Origin: JAPLKX01 sp035530195
GTDB taxonomy: Bacteria; Hydrogenedentota; Hydrogenedentia; Hydrogenedentales; SLHB01
Assembly (NCBI GenBank): GCA_035530195.1
Contig: DATKVG010000182.1
Location: forward strand, 1 to 24,009
Direction: 5' to 3'
Length of the DNA: 24,009 bases
In this document: one piece after another, positions 23,301 through 24,009 of the stretch
Numbering within the stretch: position 1 is the first letter of the stretch
Layout of the letters: every line of letters begins with the position of its first letter
Position numbers and translations under genes: made by a program
The notes under the pieces: generated by a model
Database searches by the model: none
Seen by the model: the letters and a program-made list of their open reading frames with translations, nothing else
What the model was told of the DNA's origin: nothing

Positions 23301-23336
23301 ATAGGTCCCATACGACCCATACGTCCCATTTGGCCT
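23301..23336. repeat. 9-bp intergenic tandem repeat, three to four units
   Basis: The units are ataggtccc, atacgaccc, atacgtccc and a degenerate atttggcct. The first unit is identical to that at 8994-9002. Confidence 0.8.
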
Positions 23337-23476
23337 ATCCCTCCCGCACCCCGGCAGTTTTCGCAGTTATAGCACCATATCGGCAAAGTCTGTCAATCAA
23401 ATCACCCTTGTTCCACTAAATTCATGCCCAGACAAACTCAACTTTTGCTTACAACAAATGATTCTGCCAAACTAAC

Positions 23477-23544
23477 GCGAAAAACGGGGACTGACACGCC
23501 TTTTCCGGCAGTTTGGAAAAAGCGTGTCTGTCCCCGCTTTTCGC
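23477..23544. repeat. long REP-like hairpin
   Basis: Two 30-bp arms (23477-23506 and 23515-23544) pair with 27 of 30 matches around the 8-nt loop ggcagttt. The arms contain cggggactgacacgc and its near complement gcgtgtctgtccccg. No transposase is nearby. It could be a REP/BIME-type element or a bidirectional terminator. Confidence 0.82.
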
Positions 23545-23555
23545 CCGCTTTTCGC
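23534..23555. repeat. perfect 11-bp tandem duplication
   Basis: ccgcttttcgc occurs at 23534-23544 and again at 23545-23555. The first copy is the outer end of the right hairpin arm. Confidence 0.85.
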
Positions 23556-23609
23556 GCCCAAGAGTAAGTTACATTAAAATGGTTGAGTCTTATCTGGAGC
23601 GCTGGTTCA

Positions 23610-24009
23610 GTGGTTTTTGTCAAAGCGATTATGCTGGCCGTGGTCGAAGGGATCACAGAATTTCTTCCCATCAGCAGCACGGGCCATTTGATCCTCCTCG
23701 ACCGGCTCGTCCAACTGAGTTCCGACGCGGATTTCACGGACGCGTTCATCGTGATGATCCAGTTGCCGGCGATCCTTGCCGTGGTTCTGTACTTCTGGAA
23801 GGCCCTTTGGCCGTTTCACCCTGAGGCAGGCGAGCGGCGGGCGCGGTTTGGCCTGTGGTTGAAGATCGTATTGGCGTTCTTGCCGGCCGCGGTGCTCGGG
23901 GCGCTTTTTGACGACTTCCTCGAGGCGAACCTGTTCAACCCGGGGACGGTGGCGGCGGCGCTGCTGGTTGGCGGGATCGTGCTGATCGCGCTCGAGCAAC
24001 GCCATCGGC
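23610..24009 (+). CDS. uppP: undecaprenyl-diphosphatase, N-terminal part
   Basis: 133 codons are present before the window ends. I chose GTG 23610 because a GGAGC site lies nine bases upstream and the protein then starts VVFVKAIMLAVVEGITEF as in UppP/BacA; ATG 23631 would remove most of the first helix. The diagnostic motif EGITEFLPISSTGH occupies residues 13-26 and includes the catalytic E-x3-E pair (Glu13, Glu17). IVMIQLPAILAVVLYFW and two more membrane helices follow. The enzyme dephosphorylates undecaprenyl pyrophosphate on the outer face of the inner membrane, recycling the carrier for peptidoglycan and surface glycans. That fits the polysaccharide locus at the other end of the window, though the genes are not linked in an operon. 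The second motif (PGxSRS) lies beyond the window. Confidence 0.93.
   Translation, partial: MVFVKAIMLAVVEGITEFLPISSTGHLILLDRLVQLSSDADFTDAFIVMIQLPAILAVVLYFWKALWPFHPEAGERRARFGLWLKIVLAFLPAAVLGALFDDFLEANLFNPGTVAAALLVGGIVLIALEQRHR

Larger units (their letters stand above)
23184..23609. other. intergenic spacer before uppP
   Basis: About 425 nt without a gene. It holds the FAH-family promoter, a 9-bp repeat, an AT-rich stretch near 23370-23476, a long hairpin at 23477-23544 and a short tandem repeat. A -10-like TAAAAT at 23575-23580 is the best candidate for uppP, without a clear -35. A minus-strand open frame at 23438-23749 is antisense to uppP and is not a gene. Confidence 0.7.

Noticed and set aside
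20883..23372. Very long plus-strand open frame (829 codons) across the DUF2961 and FAH-family genes
   Set aside because: It is extremely Arg/Pro/His-rich, lies in the wrong frame of one strong gene and antisense to another, and contains spacer repeats. It is a by-product of high GC content.
23438..23749. Minus-strand open frame at the hairpin and uppP
   Set aside because: It is antisense to the UppP motif region and crosses the hairpin. No family features were seen.
1..24009. tRNA, rRNA, insertion sequences and prophage genes
   Set aside because: No cloverleaf-like, rRNA-like, transposase or phage sequence was recognised on reading both strands. Small RNAs cannot be excluded.

Overview
This is a GC-rich chromosomal segment from a Gram-negative-type bacterium. 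The evidence is the end of a Kdo transferase gene (lipid A core), Sec and Tat signal peptides, an ECF sigma/anti-sigma pair and an UppP homologue. Three traits together recall Planctomycetes/PVC bacteria or Candidatus Hydrogenedentota: ceramidase-like and DUF2961/GH172 secreted proteins, a divergent Nramp-like carrier, and short degenerate tandem repeats between genes. That placement is inference and no rank can be fixed from the sequence alone. No rRNA, tRNA, transposase, prophage or CRISPR array was recognised.

Region 1 (1-8970) is an envelope and polysaccharide locus. It starts with the 3' end of waaA/kdtA and a small charged hypothetical protein, followed by cysC (APS kinase, PAPS synthesis). 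Tail to tail with cysC, only 3 nt apart, lies the end of a five-gene minus-strand run: a GT-C-like membrane protein (8892), a Wzx-type flippase, a GT2 glycosyltransferase, a second polytopic membrane protein, and a PAPS-dependent sulfotransferase. The first four genes overlap by 1-14 nt. The likely product is a sulfated surface or exported glycan: CysC makes the donor, the sulfotransferase uses it, and the flippase and glycosyltransferases build and move the chain.

The second membrane protein carries the most unusual structure of the window. An array of palindromic boxes (3036-3297) is arranged as a near mirror image and is translated in frame, adding about 90 residues between two membrane segments.

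Region 2 (8994-14554) holds a Tat-exported protein of unknown function, a ceramidase-family exported protein that appears to lack the serine nucleophile, a divergent Nramp-like transporter without the classical metal-binding motifs, and an OsmC-family peroxidase-like protein.

Region 3 (14555-18496) is an ECF sigma factor, a zinc-finger-type membrane anti-sigma factor and a large exported DUF4097-like beta-repeat protein, all on the plus strand. It looks like a self-contained envelope-response module.

Region 4 (18497-24009) contains pepF (M3 oligoendopeptidase), an exported DUF2961/GH172 protein, a fumarylacetoacetate hydrolase-family enzyme on the minus strand, and the 5' part of uppP running off the window. 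Its intergenic spacers are rich in structure: 9-bp tandem repeats at several sites, a 17-bp inverted repeat pair around a 177-bp core, and a 68-bp REP-like hairpin just before uppP.
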